Shown here: in pieces, positions 10,775-17,808 of the stretch
Numbering within the stretch: position 1 is the first letter of the stretch
Layout of the letters: every line of letters starts with the position of its first letter
Assembly: GCA_001915025.1 (NCBI GenBank)
Contig: MNDR01000051.1
Location: forward strand, 1 to 44,226
DNA length: 44,226 nucleotides
Reading direction: 5' to 3'
From: Gemmatimonadetes bacterium 13_2_20CM_2_65_7
GTDB taxonomy: Bacteria; Gemmatimonadota; Gemmatimonadetes; Gemmatimonadales; GWC2-71-9
The notes under the pieces: generated by a model
What the model saw: only the letters and a program-made list of their open reading frames with translations
Told to the model about the DNA's origin: nothing
The model's database searches: none
Made by a program: the position numbers and the translations under genes

Positions 10775-11616
10775 CCCGCGTCGCCATCCAGGGAGAAGCG
10801 GGATCGTTCAGCCACGCTGCTGCGATTGCCGTGTTCGGCCCCGACACGCGCATCGTTGCGTGCGTCACGTTCGAGGACCTCTTTCGCGCGGTCGAGAAAG
10901 ACGACGCGGACCGCGGTCTCGTGCCGATCGAGAATACGCTCGCCGGGTCGGTGCATGAGAACTACGATTTGCTCAGTGCCCATTCGCTCCACGTTGTGGG
11001 TGAGACCGCGTTGCGCATTCGGCACTGTCTCGTGGCGCGTCCAGGCGGCACGCTGGGCGACATCGGGCGCGTCGCTTCGCATCCGGTCGCGCTCGCTCAG
11101 TGCCGTCGCTTCTTCACCGAGCATCCGGCGCTCCTCGCCGTTCCCGCGTACGACACCGCCGGCAGCGTTCACGACCTGATGGCCGGGACTCTCGCGGCGG
11201 ATGCGGCGATCGCGTCGGCACTCGCCGCGCGGCTGTACGGTGCGGCGGTGCTGGCGGAAGGCTTGGAGGACCACCCCGAGAACTACACCCGGTTTCTCGT
11301 CGTGGCGCGCGAGCCCGTGCCGGTCTGGGGTGCGTCGAAGATGTCGTTGGTGTTTACCCTGCCGAACACGCCGGGCGCCCTGCACCGTGCGCTGCGCGTC
11401 TTCGCGGCTCGCGATCTCAATCTGACGAAGATCGAATCCCGGCCGCTGCCGGGGCGTCCGTGGGAATACCTCTTCTATCTGGACGTTGCCGGCGACGCGC
11501 TGGAGAGCACGCACGACGCCCTACGCGAACTGCGCACCTTTGCGCCGATGCTGCGCGTTCTGGGGGTGTATCCGGATCGCGCGGCTCTCAGCGCGGCCAC
11601 CGCCACTCACAGCTGA
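10771..11616 (+). CDS. pheA: Prephenate dehydratase
   Basis: It converts prephenate to phenylpyruvate for phenylalanine synthesis. The product has 281 aa, the size of the monofunctional enzyme without chorismate mutase. The catalytic half opens with [13 protein letters not shown] and includes [17 protein letters not shown] and a NYTRFLVV segment. A C-terminal ACT domain (about residues 190-270) carries the [20 protein letters not shown]-type Phe-binding pattern, which implies feedback inhibition by Phe. The start ATG overlaps the ilvD stop. Its place at the end of a branched-chain operon is unusual and puts a Phe step under the same attenuator. Confidence 0.95.
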   Translation: MTRVAIQGEAGSFSHAAAIAVFGPDTRIVACVTFEDLFRAVEKDDADRGLVPIENTLAGSVHENYDLLSAHSLHVVGETALRIRHCLVARPGGTLGDIGRVASHPVALAQCRRFFTEHPALLAVPAYDTAGSVHDLMAGTLAADAAIASALAARLYGAAVLAEGLEDHPENYTRFLVVAREPVPVWGASKMSLVFTLPNTPGALHRALRVFAARDLNLTKIESRPLPGRPWEYLFYLDVAGDALESTHDALRELRTFAPMLRVLGVYPDRAALSAATATHS

Positions 11617-12206
11617 GAGCGAATGCGCCAGCCGCGATTCGAACGCGGGACCTTCGGCTCCGGAGGCGGCACCGGCCAGCGCTCACCAACGTTGGCCGTT
11701 GCTGTTTCAAGCACTTGCGGGGGCTTCGCGCCAGCCAGCGTCGGCTCGCGACGCCCCCGTTGTTAGCACCGTTGTTACCACAGGTCGCTTCTCGGTCGGC
11801 GTCTTGGAGCAGCGACCCCCTGTACGCGCATCAGGGGGCGTGGACGCAAGAGACCTGGGTTCGCAATGTGCTGACTGCTTGAGACATGCGCGCGCCCCGC
11901 GCGCGTCATCCGAGGCCAGTTCACTAGCTCTTGCGACCGACCCTCTTGGAAGCATATTGAAACGTTACTCAGATGCTAGGCGCCGCTAGCCCGCCCGCCC
12001 GCGCACGGGCCTCCCCCCCGCTTCCAGAGATACGCCGCCGACCCGACGGAGCGTCGAGTTCATTACAGGTGACGGCCGGGTGACGATGTGCGATCAGGAG
12101 GCGACCCAGGGCATCTAACGGAGACCCCGGTCCCGACCGCCACAAGCCAGACCCGGCGAACGCGTCGCGGGTCCGGCCGTGGCTCTACCCTTGAGGAGGA
12201 GATTCG
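11617..12206 (+). other. 590-bp non-coding stretch with tRNA remnant and hairpins
   Basis: I see no credible gene here. It begins with a partial tRNA (11624-11667, minus). A large structured hairpin follows at 11717-11759: outer arms CGGGGGC (11718-11724) and GCCCCCG (11753-11759), with inner CGCG/CGCG and AGCC/GGCT pairings. A second hairpin pairs CCCCCTG (11816-11822) with CAGGGGG (11832-11838). None has a T-run, so they are not standard terminators. The last ~20 bp hold the ribosome binding site of the next gene (GAGGAGGAG). Confidence 0.5.
11624..11667 (-). pseudogene. 3' half of a tRNA-Arg(CCG), attachment-site-like
   Basis: Read on the minus strand this holds the anticodon region (CTCCGGA loop), variable loop, a complete T-arm and the 3' acceptor strand CTGGCGCA, but no 5' half (D-arm and 5' acceptor strand absent). 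About 39 of the 44 bases match the intact tRNA-Arg(CCG) at 13365-13438, including a 19-bp identical block, GACCTTCGGCTCCGGAGGC at 11649-11667. Most differences lie in the T-stem and remain base-paired (CCGCG/CGCGG). It cannot form a tRNA on its own. Confidence 0.7.
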
Positions 12207-13241
12207 ATGAAAGGCTTCCATTCTGCGGCCGCCCTGGCCGCCCTGATGCTCGCGGCTTGCGCTGATCAGGGGCCGACGGCGCCGCCCCTCGCGCCGGACG
12301 GCGCGCTCGGCATCAATGGCATTCAGGCCTCATTGACCGACGCCGATGAGAACCCCCTCATGATCTTCATGGGAGGAGGAATCGAAGGCATTCCAGCAGG
12401 ATCTGACCCCCGGTCGGTGGACGCCCTGTCGATGGAGCTGGCACAGGCTGCTGGGTTCAGCACGATTGACGTGCAAGGCGCGTCCGCCACGCGGGCCTTC
12501 GGTATCAACGCAGTTGGCCAGATCGTCGGCTCCTACACCGATGCGGCGGGGACGCACGGCTACCTGTGGGATAACAGCACTGTTACCACAATTCAGGTCC
12601 CCGGGGCGATCGCGACGGAGGCCTGGGGGATCAACCCCCAGGGCGACATCGTGGGGCGATACCGTATCGCGGGCGACGCGAGGACCTTCGGGTTCCTGCT
12701 GCAGGACGGCGTGTTCACCAATATCTCCGTTCCCGGACACCTCACTACATTGCCGATCAAGATCAGCCCGTCCCGCGATATCGTCGGCTGCTTCCACGAC
12801 ACGAACTTCCTCGTCGACATGCGGGGATACGTGCAGCGCGGTGACAGGGTCAAGTCGTTCGAGTTGTTGCCCTCGACGATGCACAACGGTGTCACGTCGG
12901 GCGGTAGGGTGATCGCGGGGATCTCCTTCGAGTCCGCGACACTCGTCCACAGCTACGTGCTCGACCGGGGTGCCTATACGCAGTTTGATGCACCCGGTGC
13001 GACGTTCACCGAGGCGTGGGACGTGAGCCCCACGGGCAGGGTGGTCGGCTACTTCAACCCGGTCACTTCACACGGGTTCTCACGCGACGCTGACGGCTTG
13101 ACCGTGATCGACGTCCCGGGTGCTAAGTGGACCAGGATATTCGGGGTCAATCCGCAGGGAGAGATGGTTGGCAGCTACGCCGATGCGACCAATACGGTCC
13201 ACGGTTTCGTTCTGCAGGCGGTAGGCAAGGAAAAGAACTGA
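12207..13241 (+). CDS. Lipoprotein with HAF-type extracellular repeats
   Basis: The product has 344 aa. The signal peptide ends in a lipobox (ALMLAAC, Cys at about 18), predicting a lipid-anchored envelope protein. From about residue 92 the sequence repeats every 40-50 residues with a GIN..G.IVG.Y pattern, as in AFGINAVGQIVGSYTDA, AWGINPQGDIVGRY, DVSPTGRVVGYF and FGVNPQGEMVGSYADA. This matches the extracellular HAF repeat family, presumed to fold as a propeller-like surface structure. The function is unknown. The start has an excellent Shine-Dalgarno (GAGGAGGAG). It stands alone within the putative tRNA-bounded island. Confidence 0.8.
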   Translation: MKGFHSAAALAALMLAACADQGPTAPPLAPDGALGINGIQASLTDADENPLMIFMGGGIEGIPAGSDPRSVDALSMELAQAAGFSTIDVQGASATRAFGINAVGQIVGSYTDAAGTHGYLWDNSTVTTIQVPGAIATEAWGINPQGDIVGRYRIAGDARTFGFLLQDGVFTNISVPGHLTTLPIKISPSRDIVGCFHDTNFLVDMRGYVQRGDRVKSFELLPSTMHNGVTSGGRVIAGISFESATLVHSYVLDRGAYTQFDAPGATFTEAWDVSPTGRVVGYFNPVTSHGFSRDADGLTVIDVPGAKWTRIFGVNPQGEMVGSYADATNTVHGFVLQAVGKEKN

Positions 13242-13364
13242 CCCCCGCCTGACCAGCCGCCGGGACCTGTGTGATCAGCCGTGTTTGATGAGGGTCCCGT
13301 CTCGCAGGCCCGGCGTAGGCCGCGCAGCTGCCTTCGGCTCCGTTGTTACCGCGTCGTAGCTTCA

Positions 13365-13438
13365 TGCGCCAGGCGGGATTCGAACCCACGACCTTCGGCT
13401 CCGGAGGCCGACGCTCTATCCAGCTGAGCTACTGGCGC
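13365..13438 (-). tRNA. tRNA-Arg (CCG)
   Basis: The 74-nt cloverleaf has acceptor GCGCCAG paired with CTGGCGC, discriminator A, anticodon stem TCGGC/GCCGA with loop CTCCGGA (anticodon CCG), and T-loop TTCGAAT. CCA is not encoded. It is the last tRNA of the seven-gene minus-strand cluster and the right border of the putative integrated segment. Confidence 0.96.
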
Positions 13439-13475
13439 AAACTACCTAGACGCCACAGACGCAACAGGTAGACAA

Positions 13476-13550
13476 TCGGGGCGAGTGGATTTGAACCACC
13501 GACCTCCTGGTCCCGAACCAGGCGCGCTAACCGGACTGCGCTACGCCCCG
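13476..13550 (-). tRNA. tRNA-Pro (CGG)
   Basis: The acceptor begins CGGGGCG, pairing with CGCCCCG (C1-G72, usual for bacterial tRNA-Pro). The anticodon stem is CCTGG/CCAGG with loop TTCGGGA, anticodon CGG. T-loop TTCAAAT. CCA is not encoded. Confidence 0.95.
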
Positions 13551-13594
13551 AACTTCTAGACGCCCAGCCGCCGAAGCGGCTGAGCCGCCGTGTA

Positions 13595-13668
13595 TGCGCC
13601 CAGGAGGACTCGAACCCCCAGCCTCTTGATCCGTAGTCAAGCGCTCTATCCAGTTGAGCTATGGGCGC
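13595..13668 (-). tRNA. tRNA-Arg (ACG)
   Basis: Acceptor GCGCCCA/TGGGCGC with discriminator A; anticodon stem CTTGA/TCAAG and loop CTACGGA give anticodon ACG, expected to be edited to ICG and to read most CGN codons. CCA is not encoded. Confidence 0.95.
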
Positions 13669-13671
13669 GCA

Positions 13672-13745
13672 TGGGCGGTACTAGACTCGAACTAGTGACC
13701 TCCACGATGTCAACGTGGCGCTCTAACCAACTGAGCTAACCGCCC
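13672..13745 (-). tRNA. tRNA-Val (GAC)
   Basis: Acceptor GGGCGGT pairs with ACCGCCC, discriminator A; anticodon stem CCACG/CGTGG with loop TTGACAT gives anticodon GAC. D-arm GCTC...GAGC and T-arm with TTCGAGT are intact. It ends only 3 bp from the next tRNA. Confidence 0.95.
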
Positions 13746-13753
13746 GGAACGCA

Positions 13754-13831
13754 ATTGCGGATTGCGGATTTGCGATTGCGGATTGAACTGCCCACCGTCA
13801 ATCCGCAATCCACAATCCACAATCCGCAATC
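13754..13831. repeat. Imperfect palindrome built of GATTGCGGATTG units
   Basis: Between tRNA-Val and tRNA-fMet the left arm (13754-13785) repeats ATTGCGGATTG-like units. The right arm (13799-13831) carries the inverse, CAATCCGCAATCCACAATC and its continuation. The arms are about 32-33 nt with a 13-nt loop. It is AT-richer than its surroundings. It would fold into a long hairpin in the tRNA precursor and resembles small dispersed intergenic repeats. Confidence 0.75.
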
Positions 13832-13836
13832 TTCAG

Positions 13837-13910
13837 TAGCGGGGGTGGGATTTGAACCCACGACCTCCGGGTTATGAGCCCGGCGAGCTACCAGACTGCT
13901 CCACCCCGCG
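13837..13910 (-). tRNA. Initiator tRNA-fMet (CAT)
   Basis: The sequence opens CGCGGGGTGGAGCAG, nearly identical to E. coli fMet. The anticodon stem CGGGC/GCCCG holds the three G-C pairs typical of initiators and the loop TCATAAC gives anticodon CAT. Position 1 is C opposite U72, the unpaired end that marks initiator tRNAs (E. coli has C1-A72). CCA is not encoded. Confidence 0.96.
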
Positions 13911-13937
13911 TCGCTTGTTTCAACCTTCCGACTGGAG

Positions 13938-14010
13938 AGCGGGAAACGGGACTCGAACCCGCGACCCCAACCTTGGCAAGGTTGTGCTCTACCAACTGAG
14001 CTATTCCCGC
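13938..14010 (-). tRNA. tRNA-Gly (GCC)
   Basis: Acceptor GCGGGAA/TTCCCGC, discriminator U as in bacterial tRNA-Gly; anticodon stem CAACC/GGTTG with loop TTGCCAA gives GCC. T-loop TTCGAGT. CCA is not encoded. Confidence 0.96.
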
Positions 14011-14066
14011 ATGCCGGCAGCAAATGTAACCACTCAGTCGGGACTCATCTACCGCCCGGGAAGCCA

Positions 14067-14139
14067 TGGAGGCGAGGGGGATCGAACCCCTGACCTCGTG
14101 AATGCCATTCACGCGCTCTCCCAACTGAGCTACGCCCCC
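14067..14139 (-). tRNA. tRNA-Ala (GGC)
   Basis: Acceptor GGGGGCG pairs with CGCCTCC and contains the G3-U70 wobble that defines alanine identity. Anticodon stem CGTGA/TCACG with loop ATGGCAT gives GGC. It is the first tRNA of the cluster, about 45 nt downstream of its promoter. Confidence 0.96.
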
Positions 14140-14191
14140 GTTATATTGCCCCCCCCCGCGCCCCCTGAATTGCCCCGGGCGGGAACACGGC

Positions 14192-14220
14192 ATCTTATCG
14201 GGGCGTTTAGGCGCTGTCAA
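14192..14220 (-). promoter_or_regulatory. Sigma-70-type promoter of the tRNA cluster
   Basis: On the minus strand TTGACA (14215-14220) is followed by a 17-bp spacer and TAAGAT (14192-14197). Transcription would begin near 14185 and run into tRNA-Ala at 14139. It lies in the divergent gap before the sigma-factor gene. Confidence 0.75.
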
Positions 14221-14293
14221 GCGATTTCACGCCCGTTTCATGAACATTTTTGCTGCGTCTGCGTACTAAAAAGCACCCAAATAGGGCGAACCA

Positions 14294-15259
14294 ATGCCGC
14301 GTACCCGGAAGAAAACGAAGACTGCACCCGCCGCGAAGGCCAAGGCGAAGGCGCCCGTCGCTACCGAGCGACGGGTCGTCAAGCGTCGCGGCCGGCGCCG
14401 TGGTCTGCTCTCCGGTCTCGGCTCTCACGAGCACGAGCGCGACATCCTCGACCAGTACCTGCACGAAGTGTCGAAGACTCCGCTGCTCACGCAGAAGGAG
14501 GAGATCGCCCTCGCCCGGAAGGTGCGGGCCGGCGATCAGGAGGCCATGCAGGAGCTGGTGAAGCGCAATCTGCGGTTCGTGATCTCGGTGGCGAAGAAGT
14601 ATCAGAACCGCGGGCTGCCGCTCACCGATCTGATCGGTGAGGGCAACGTCGGCCTGCTCACGGCCGCGCGGAAGTTCGATCCCGATCAGGGCGTCAAGTT
14701 CATTTCCTACGCCGTGTGGTGGATCCGGCAGGCGATTCTCGCCGCGCTGGCCCGGCAGGGACGGACGGTTCGCGTGCCGCTCAACCGGACCGCGGATCTG
14801 TCGCGCATCGTGCGCACGGCGGAGTATCTGCGGCAGACGCTGCGTCGCGAGCCGACGCCCGAAGAGATCGCCGACGCGACGAAGCTGTCGCTCGAGGTGG
14901 TGCAGTCGCTCGCCGCGCTCAATACCGGCGACGTGCGGCTCGATGCTCCGCTCGACCCCGACGGTGACCGCTCGCTCATCGAGCGCTTCATCGCCGAGGA
15001 TCTGCCGGACACGGAAGATCAGGCGATGGACCGCTTCCTGTCCGACGAGATCGAGCAGGCGCTCAACACGCTGCAGCGTCGCGACGCGAAGGTGCTGCGC
15101 CTCTACTTCGGTCTCGACGGTGGACGCGAGCACACGCTCGAAGAGATCGGCGGGATGCTCGGCGTCACGCGTGAGCGCGTTCGCCAGCTGCGCGATCGCG
15201 CACTCAAGCGACTGCGCGATGGCGACGTCGGCAAGGCTCTAGCGAGCTTCGCCGCCTGA
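14294..15259 (+). CDS. rpoD: RNA polymerase sigma-70 factor, short primary type
   Basis: It directs RNA polymerase to promoters. The 321-aa product begins with ~37 very basic, Ala/Lys/Arg-rich residues in place of region 1.1. Region 1.2 starts at about 50 (DILDQYLHEVSKTPLLTQKEE). Region 2 contains NLRFVISVAKKYQNRGLPL, DLIGEGNVGLL and YAVWWIRQAI. Region 3 spans about 165-235, and region 4 includes EEIGGMLGVTRERVRQL. Lacking region 1.1 it resembles the short primary sigma of Bacteroidetes-type bacteria, but a group 2 (RpoS-like) factor cannot be excluded, so the symbol is provisional. It is monocistronic: a hairpin terminator follows. Confidence 0.9.
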   Translation: MPRTRKKTKTAPAAKAKAKAPVATERRVVKRRGRRRGLLSGLGSHEHERDILDQYLHEVSKTPLLTQKEEIALARKVRAGDQEAMQELVKRNLRFVISVAKKYQNRGLPLTDLIGEGNVGLLTAARKFDPDQGVKFISYAVWWIRQAILAALARQGRTVRVPLNRTADLSRIVRTAEYLRQTLRREPTPEEIADATKLSLEVVQSLAALNTGDVRLDAPLDPDGDRSLIERFIAEDLPDTEDQAMDRFLSDEIEQALNTLQRRDAKVLRLYFGLDGGREHTLEEIGGMLGVTRERVRQLRDRALKRLRDGDVGKALASFAA

Positions 15260-15263
15260 ACAG

Positions 15264-15297
15264 AGTGGCCAGGAGAAATCCTGGCCACTTTCATTTC
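15264..15297 (+). terminator. Intrinsic terminator after the sigma factor gene
   Basis: An 11-bp perfect stem AGTGGCCAGGA/TCCTGGCCACT (15264-15274, 15279-15289) closes a GAAA tetraloop and is followed by TTTCATTT. Confidence 0.85.
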
Positions 15298-15317
15298 CCG
15301 CTGTAGCTTCTCCTCCC

Positions 15318-16079
15318 GTGATCGATGTGATCGGTCGCCGGACTGTCGCCGCCATCGAGGACGTCGGTCGGGTCGGCCACTTCGTGATGGACATGCTCGC
15401 GGCTCTGTCCGACGTCCGGACATGGGCGCGACCGTTGATCGTGCAGATGCGCCGCGTCGGCGTCGATTCGCTGCCGGTGGCGCTGTTCATCGCGGCCTTC
15501 ACCGGTGTCGTGCTGGCTCTCCAGGCGTCGTACACGTTCACCGGCGCCGTCCCGCTCTACTTCGTCGGCACGCTCGTCGGCAAGACGATGATGCTCGAGC
15601 TCGGCCCGGTGCTCGCCGGGCTCGCGCTCGCTGGACGCGTGGGCGCGAGCATGGCGGCGGAGCTCGGCACCATGAAGGTGACCGAGCAGGTCGACGCTCT
15701 CGAAACGCTCGCCTACAATCCGCAGAGCTACCTCGTGCTCCCGCGCGTCATCGCGGGAACGCTGATGTTTCCCGTGATCGTCGCGTTTGCGATCGCGACC
15801 GGCATCATCACCGGCTGGATCACGAGTCTCGTGCTGCTGGATCTCTCCACCCCCGATTTCATCAAGGGGCTGAAGCTGTTTTATCAGTTCAAGGACATCT
15901 GGTTCGGTCTGCTGAAGAGCGCCAGTTTCGGCTGCACGATCACGCTCGTCGGCTGCATCGTCGGGCTCTCAACCCGAGGTGGCGCCGAAGGAGTGGGGCG
16001 CAGCACGACGCGCGCGGTGGTCTACTCCGCGATTCTCATCCTCGTGCTCGACGCATTCTGGGCAGTGGTCCTGTTGTGA
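15318..16079 (+). CDS. mlaE: MlaE-family ABC transporter permease
   Basis: Inner-membrane permease of an Mla-type phospholipid/hydrophobic substrate transporter that maintains outer-membrane lipid asymmetry (family role). The product has 253 aa with five to six hydrophobic segments. The conserved MlaE core is visible: LELGPVLAGLALAGRVG, then AAELGTMKVTEQVDALE and NPQSYLVLPRV. Translation begins at a GTG with no good Shine-Dalgarno. The stop overlaps the ATPase gene (GTGA). It is the first gene of an mlaE-mlaF-mlaD operon. Confidence 0.93.
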   Translation: MIDVIGRRTVAAIEDVGRVGHFVMDMLAALSDVRTWARPLIVQMRRVGVDSLPVALFIAAFTGVVLALQASYTFTGAVPLYFVGTLVGKTMMLELGPVLAGLALAGRVGASMAAELGTMKVTEQVDALETLAYNPQSYLVLPRVIAGTLMFPVIVAFAIATGIITGWITSLVLLDLSTPDFIKGLKLFYQFKDIWFGLLKSASFGCTITLVGCIVGLSTRGGAEGVGRSTTRAVVYSAILILVLDAFWAVVLL

Positions 16080-16801
16080 TCGAGTTCCAGGAGGTGTACA
16101 AGGCGTTCGATGAAAAGCCCGTACTCCAGGGTCTGTCGCTGAGGATTCGAGACGCCGAGACGGTCGTCATCATCGGATACTCGGGAACGGGTAAAAGCGT
16201 GGCGCTGAAGCACATCGTCGGGCTGTTGCCCCCGGATGCAGGTGACGTCATCGTTGACGGCCGGGCGGTCAGCACGCTCGATCGCGAGGGGCTCACACTG
16301 CTGCGCCAGGGCATCGGTTACGTCTTCCAGTTCGCGGCGCTGTTCGATTCGCTCACAGTCGCGGAAAACGTCGCGCTCGGGCTGCGGCGGCGCGGACTGT
16401 ACGACGAGGAGATCGGAGACCGCGTGCGCGAGGCCCTGGCGCTCGTGGACCTCTCGGGCACCGATGACCAGCTGCCGGCCGAGCTGTCCGGCGGGATGCG
16501 GAAGCGGGTGGGGATCGCGCGCGCGATCGCCCTGAAACCGCGATACATCCTGTATGACGAGCCGACGACTGGCCTAGACCCTGTCACCTCCGCGATCATT
16601 GATCGCCTGATGGTGCGGACGCGCGAGCACCTCGGGGTCACGGGAGTCGTGGTCACGCACGACATGCGCAGTGCCTACACGGTGGGCGATCGCATCGCCA
16701 TGCTCTACGAGGGACGCATTCGCCAGGTCGGGACGGTCGAGGAGATGCAACAGACGGAGGACCCGGTCGTGCGCCAGTTCATCGAGGGACGTCCCGAGTG
16801 A
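16076..16801 (+). CDS. mlaF: MlaF-family ABC transporter ATP-binding protein
   Basis: Cytoplasmic ATPase that energises the Mla complex. The product has 241 aa. Walker A is GYSGTGKS (residues 34-41), the ABC signature is LSGGMRKRVGIARA, Walker B with catalytic Glu is ILYDEPTTGLDP, and the switch His is in VVTHDM. LSGGM in place of LSGGQ is normal for MlaF/Ttg2A-type proteins. The GTG start overlaps the mlaE stop, and the stop overlaps the mlaD GTG. Confidence 0.95.
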   Translation: MIEFQEVYKAFDEKPVLQGLSLRIRDAETVVIIGYSGTGKSVALKHIVGLLPPDAGDVIVDGRAVSTLDREGLTLLRQGIGYVFQFAALFDSLTVAENVALGLRRRGLYDEEIGDRVREALALVDLSGTDDQLPAELSGGMRKRVGIARAIALKPRYILYDEPTTGLDPVTSAIIDRLMVRTREHLGVTGVVVTHDMRSAYTVGDRIAMLYEGRIRQVGTVEEMQQTEDPVVRQFIEGRPE

Positions 16802-17805
16802 AACGCGAAAACGAGTTCGCCGTCGGGCTCGTCGTGATTGCGGCGCTCGCCGTGGTGATTGGCGGCGCCCTCTGGCTGTCCGGCGCTCATCTCGGCAAGA
16901 CCGACGCGGCCCATACAGCGCGCTTCCGGACGGTCGGCGGACTGGGTGTGGGCAATCCGGTCGTGTTGCGCGGGGTGCGCGTGGGCCGGGTGGAGGCGAT
17001 TCGGCTCGCGCCGGGCAACTGGGTCGAGGCGGACTTGAAGATCTATTCCGGCGTCACCCTGCCCGAGAAGCCGGCGGTGATTGCGGCCTCGGCCTCCCTG
17101 TTCGGCGAATGGGCCGCCACGCTCATCTCGAGCGACCCGCTACCTAACGATCCCAACGTGCGCCAGGCCCTCGTCGAGGCAGAGGCGTCGGGTGTGGGGA
17201 AGTGGCCGGGCGCCACACTCCCCGATATCGGCCAGCTGACGGCGCAGGCGAGCCGCATCGCGACCGACATCGCCACAGTCTCGACCCGCATCCAGACCGC
17301 ATTCGACTCATCCGCCGTCTCGGACCTGCGGCGCTCGATCCGCGACTTTGGCCAGATCGCCGACCGCCTAACGCGGGTCACGAACGAGCAAGCTGACGTC
17401 ATCGGCAATGTGGGATCCAATCTGCGGCAGGGCTCGGAGGCTCTCGCCCACGTCGCCACCGATCTCAGGACAACGTTGGGACGCGTGGACACCGCCACGA
17501 ATCAGGGCCAGCTAGCCACTATTCTGAATAACACGGCTGCGTCGGCGACCGATCTTCGGAGCGCGTCGCAGGATTTCCGCCAGCTCATGGCCGCGGCGAA
17601 CCGGAATCAGGAAAGCCTGGTGCACGTTCTGCAGAACGCCGACACCGTGCTGTCTCGGATCTCGAACCGCAGCGGCACGCTCGGCCTCCTCGTCGCCGAT
17701 TCAGCGCTGTATCGTGAGACGACCCTAACGATGATTCAACTGCGTCAGCTGCTCTCGGACATTCAGGCCAATCCGCGGAAATACTTCACTTTCAGCGTGT
17801 TCTGA
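16798..17805 (+). CDS. mlaD: MlaD-like MCE-domain substrate-binding protein
   Basis: Periplasmic lipid-binding component anchored to the inner membrane. The product has 335 aa, starting at an overlapping GTG. Residues about 9-29 form an N-terminal membrane anchor (VGLVVIAALAVVIGGALWL). The MCE domain follows to about residue 115, with the typical ARFRTVGGLGVGNPVVLRGV opening. The remaining ~200 residues are helical, rich in Ala, Ser, Gln and Asn, and probably form a coiled-coil shaft or hexamer barrel as in longer MCE proteins. The C-terminus reads YFTFSVF. Confidence 0.92.
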   Translation: MKRENEFAVGLVVIAALAVVIGGALWLSGAHLGKTDAAHTARFRTVGGLGVGNPVVLRGVRVGRVEAIRLAPGNWVEADLKIYSGVTLPEKPAVIAASASLFGEWAATLISSDPLPNDPNVRQALVEAEASGVGKWPGATLPDIGQLTAQASRIATDIATVSTRIQTAFDSSAVSDLRRSIRDFGQIADRLTRVTNEQADVIGNVGSNLRQGSEALAHVATDLRTTLGRVDTATNQGQLATILNNTAASATDLRSASQDFRQLMAAANRNQESLVHVLQNADTVLSRISNRSGTLGLLVADSALYRETTLTMIQLRQLLSDIQANPRKYFTFSVF

Positions 17806-17808
17806 CGA

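Larger units (their letters stand above)
11624..13408. mobile_element. Putative remnant of a tRNA-Arg-targeted integrated element
   Basis: The segment lies between a 3'-half tRNA-Arg(CCG) on the left and the intact tRNA-Arg(CCG) on the right, both on the minus strand. The left copy extends from the acceptor end to the anticodon. This is the arrangement left when an element integrates into the 3' half of a tRNA gene. The 19-bp identical block (11649-11667 and 13390-13408) would be the attachment core. An 11-bp repeat CCGTTGTTACC occurs just inside both ends (11769-11779, 13340-13350). No integrase is present; the only gene is a lipoprotein, so this would be a remnant or a passively mobilised cassette. 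Confidence 0.4.

Noticed and set aside
11624-11700. An eighth functional tRNA
   Set aside because: Only the 3' half folds; the bases where the D-arm and 5' acceptor strand should be do not pair with the acceptor end.
11881-11910. GCGCGC inverted repeat as a terminator
   Set aside because: It is a simple alternating GC run with no T-tract and could arise from composition alone.
14140-14148. TATAAC/CAATAT next to tRNA-Ala as its -10 box
   Set aside because: Transcription would then begin inside the tRNA; the TTGACA-N17-TAAGAT promoter further upstream is far better placed.
14207-15133. 308-codon frame antisense to the sigma factor gene
   Set aside because: It overlaps a clear sigma-70 gene and its promoter, and the translation shows no domain or signal peptide.
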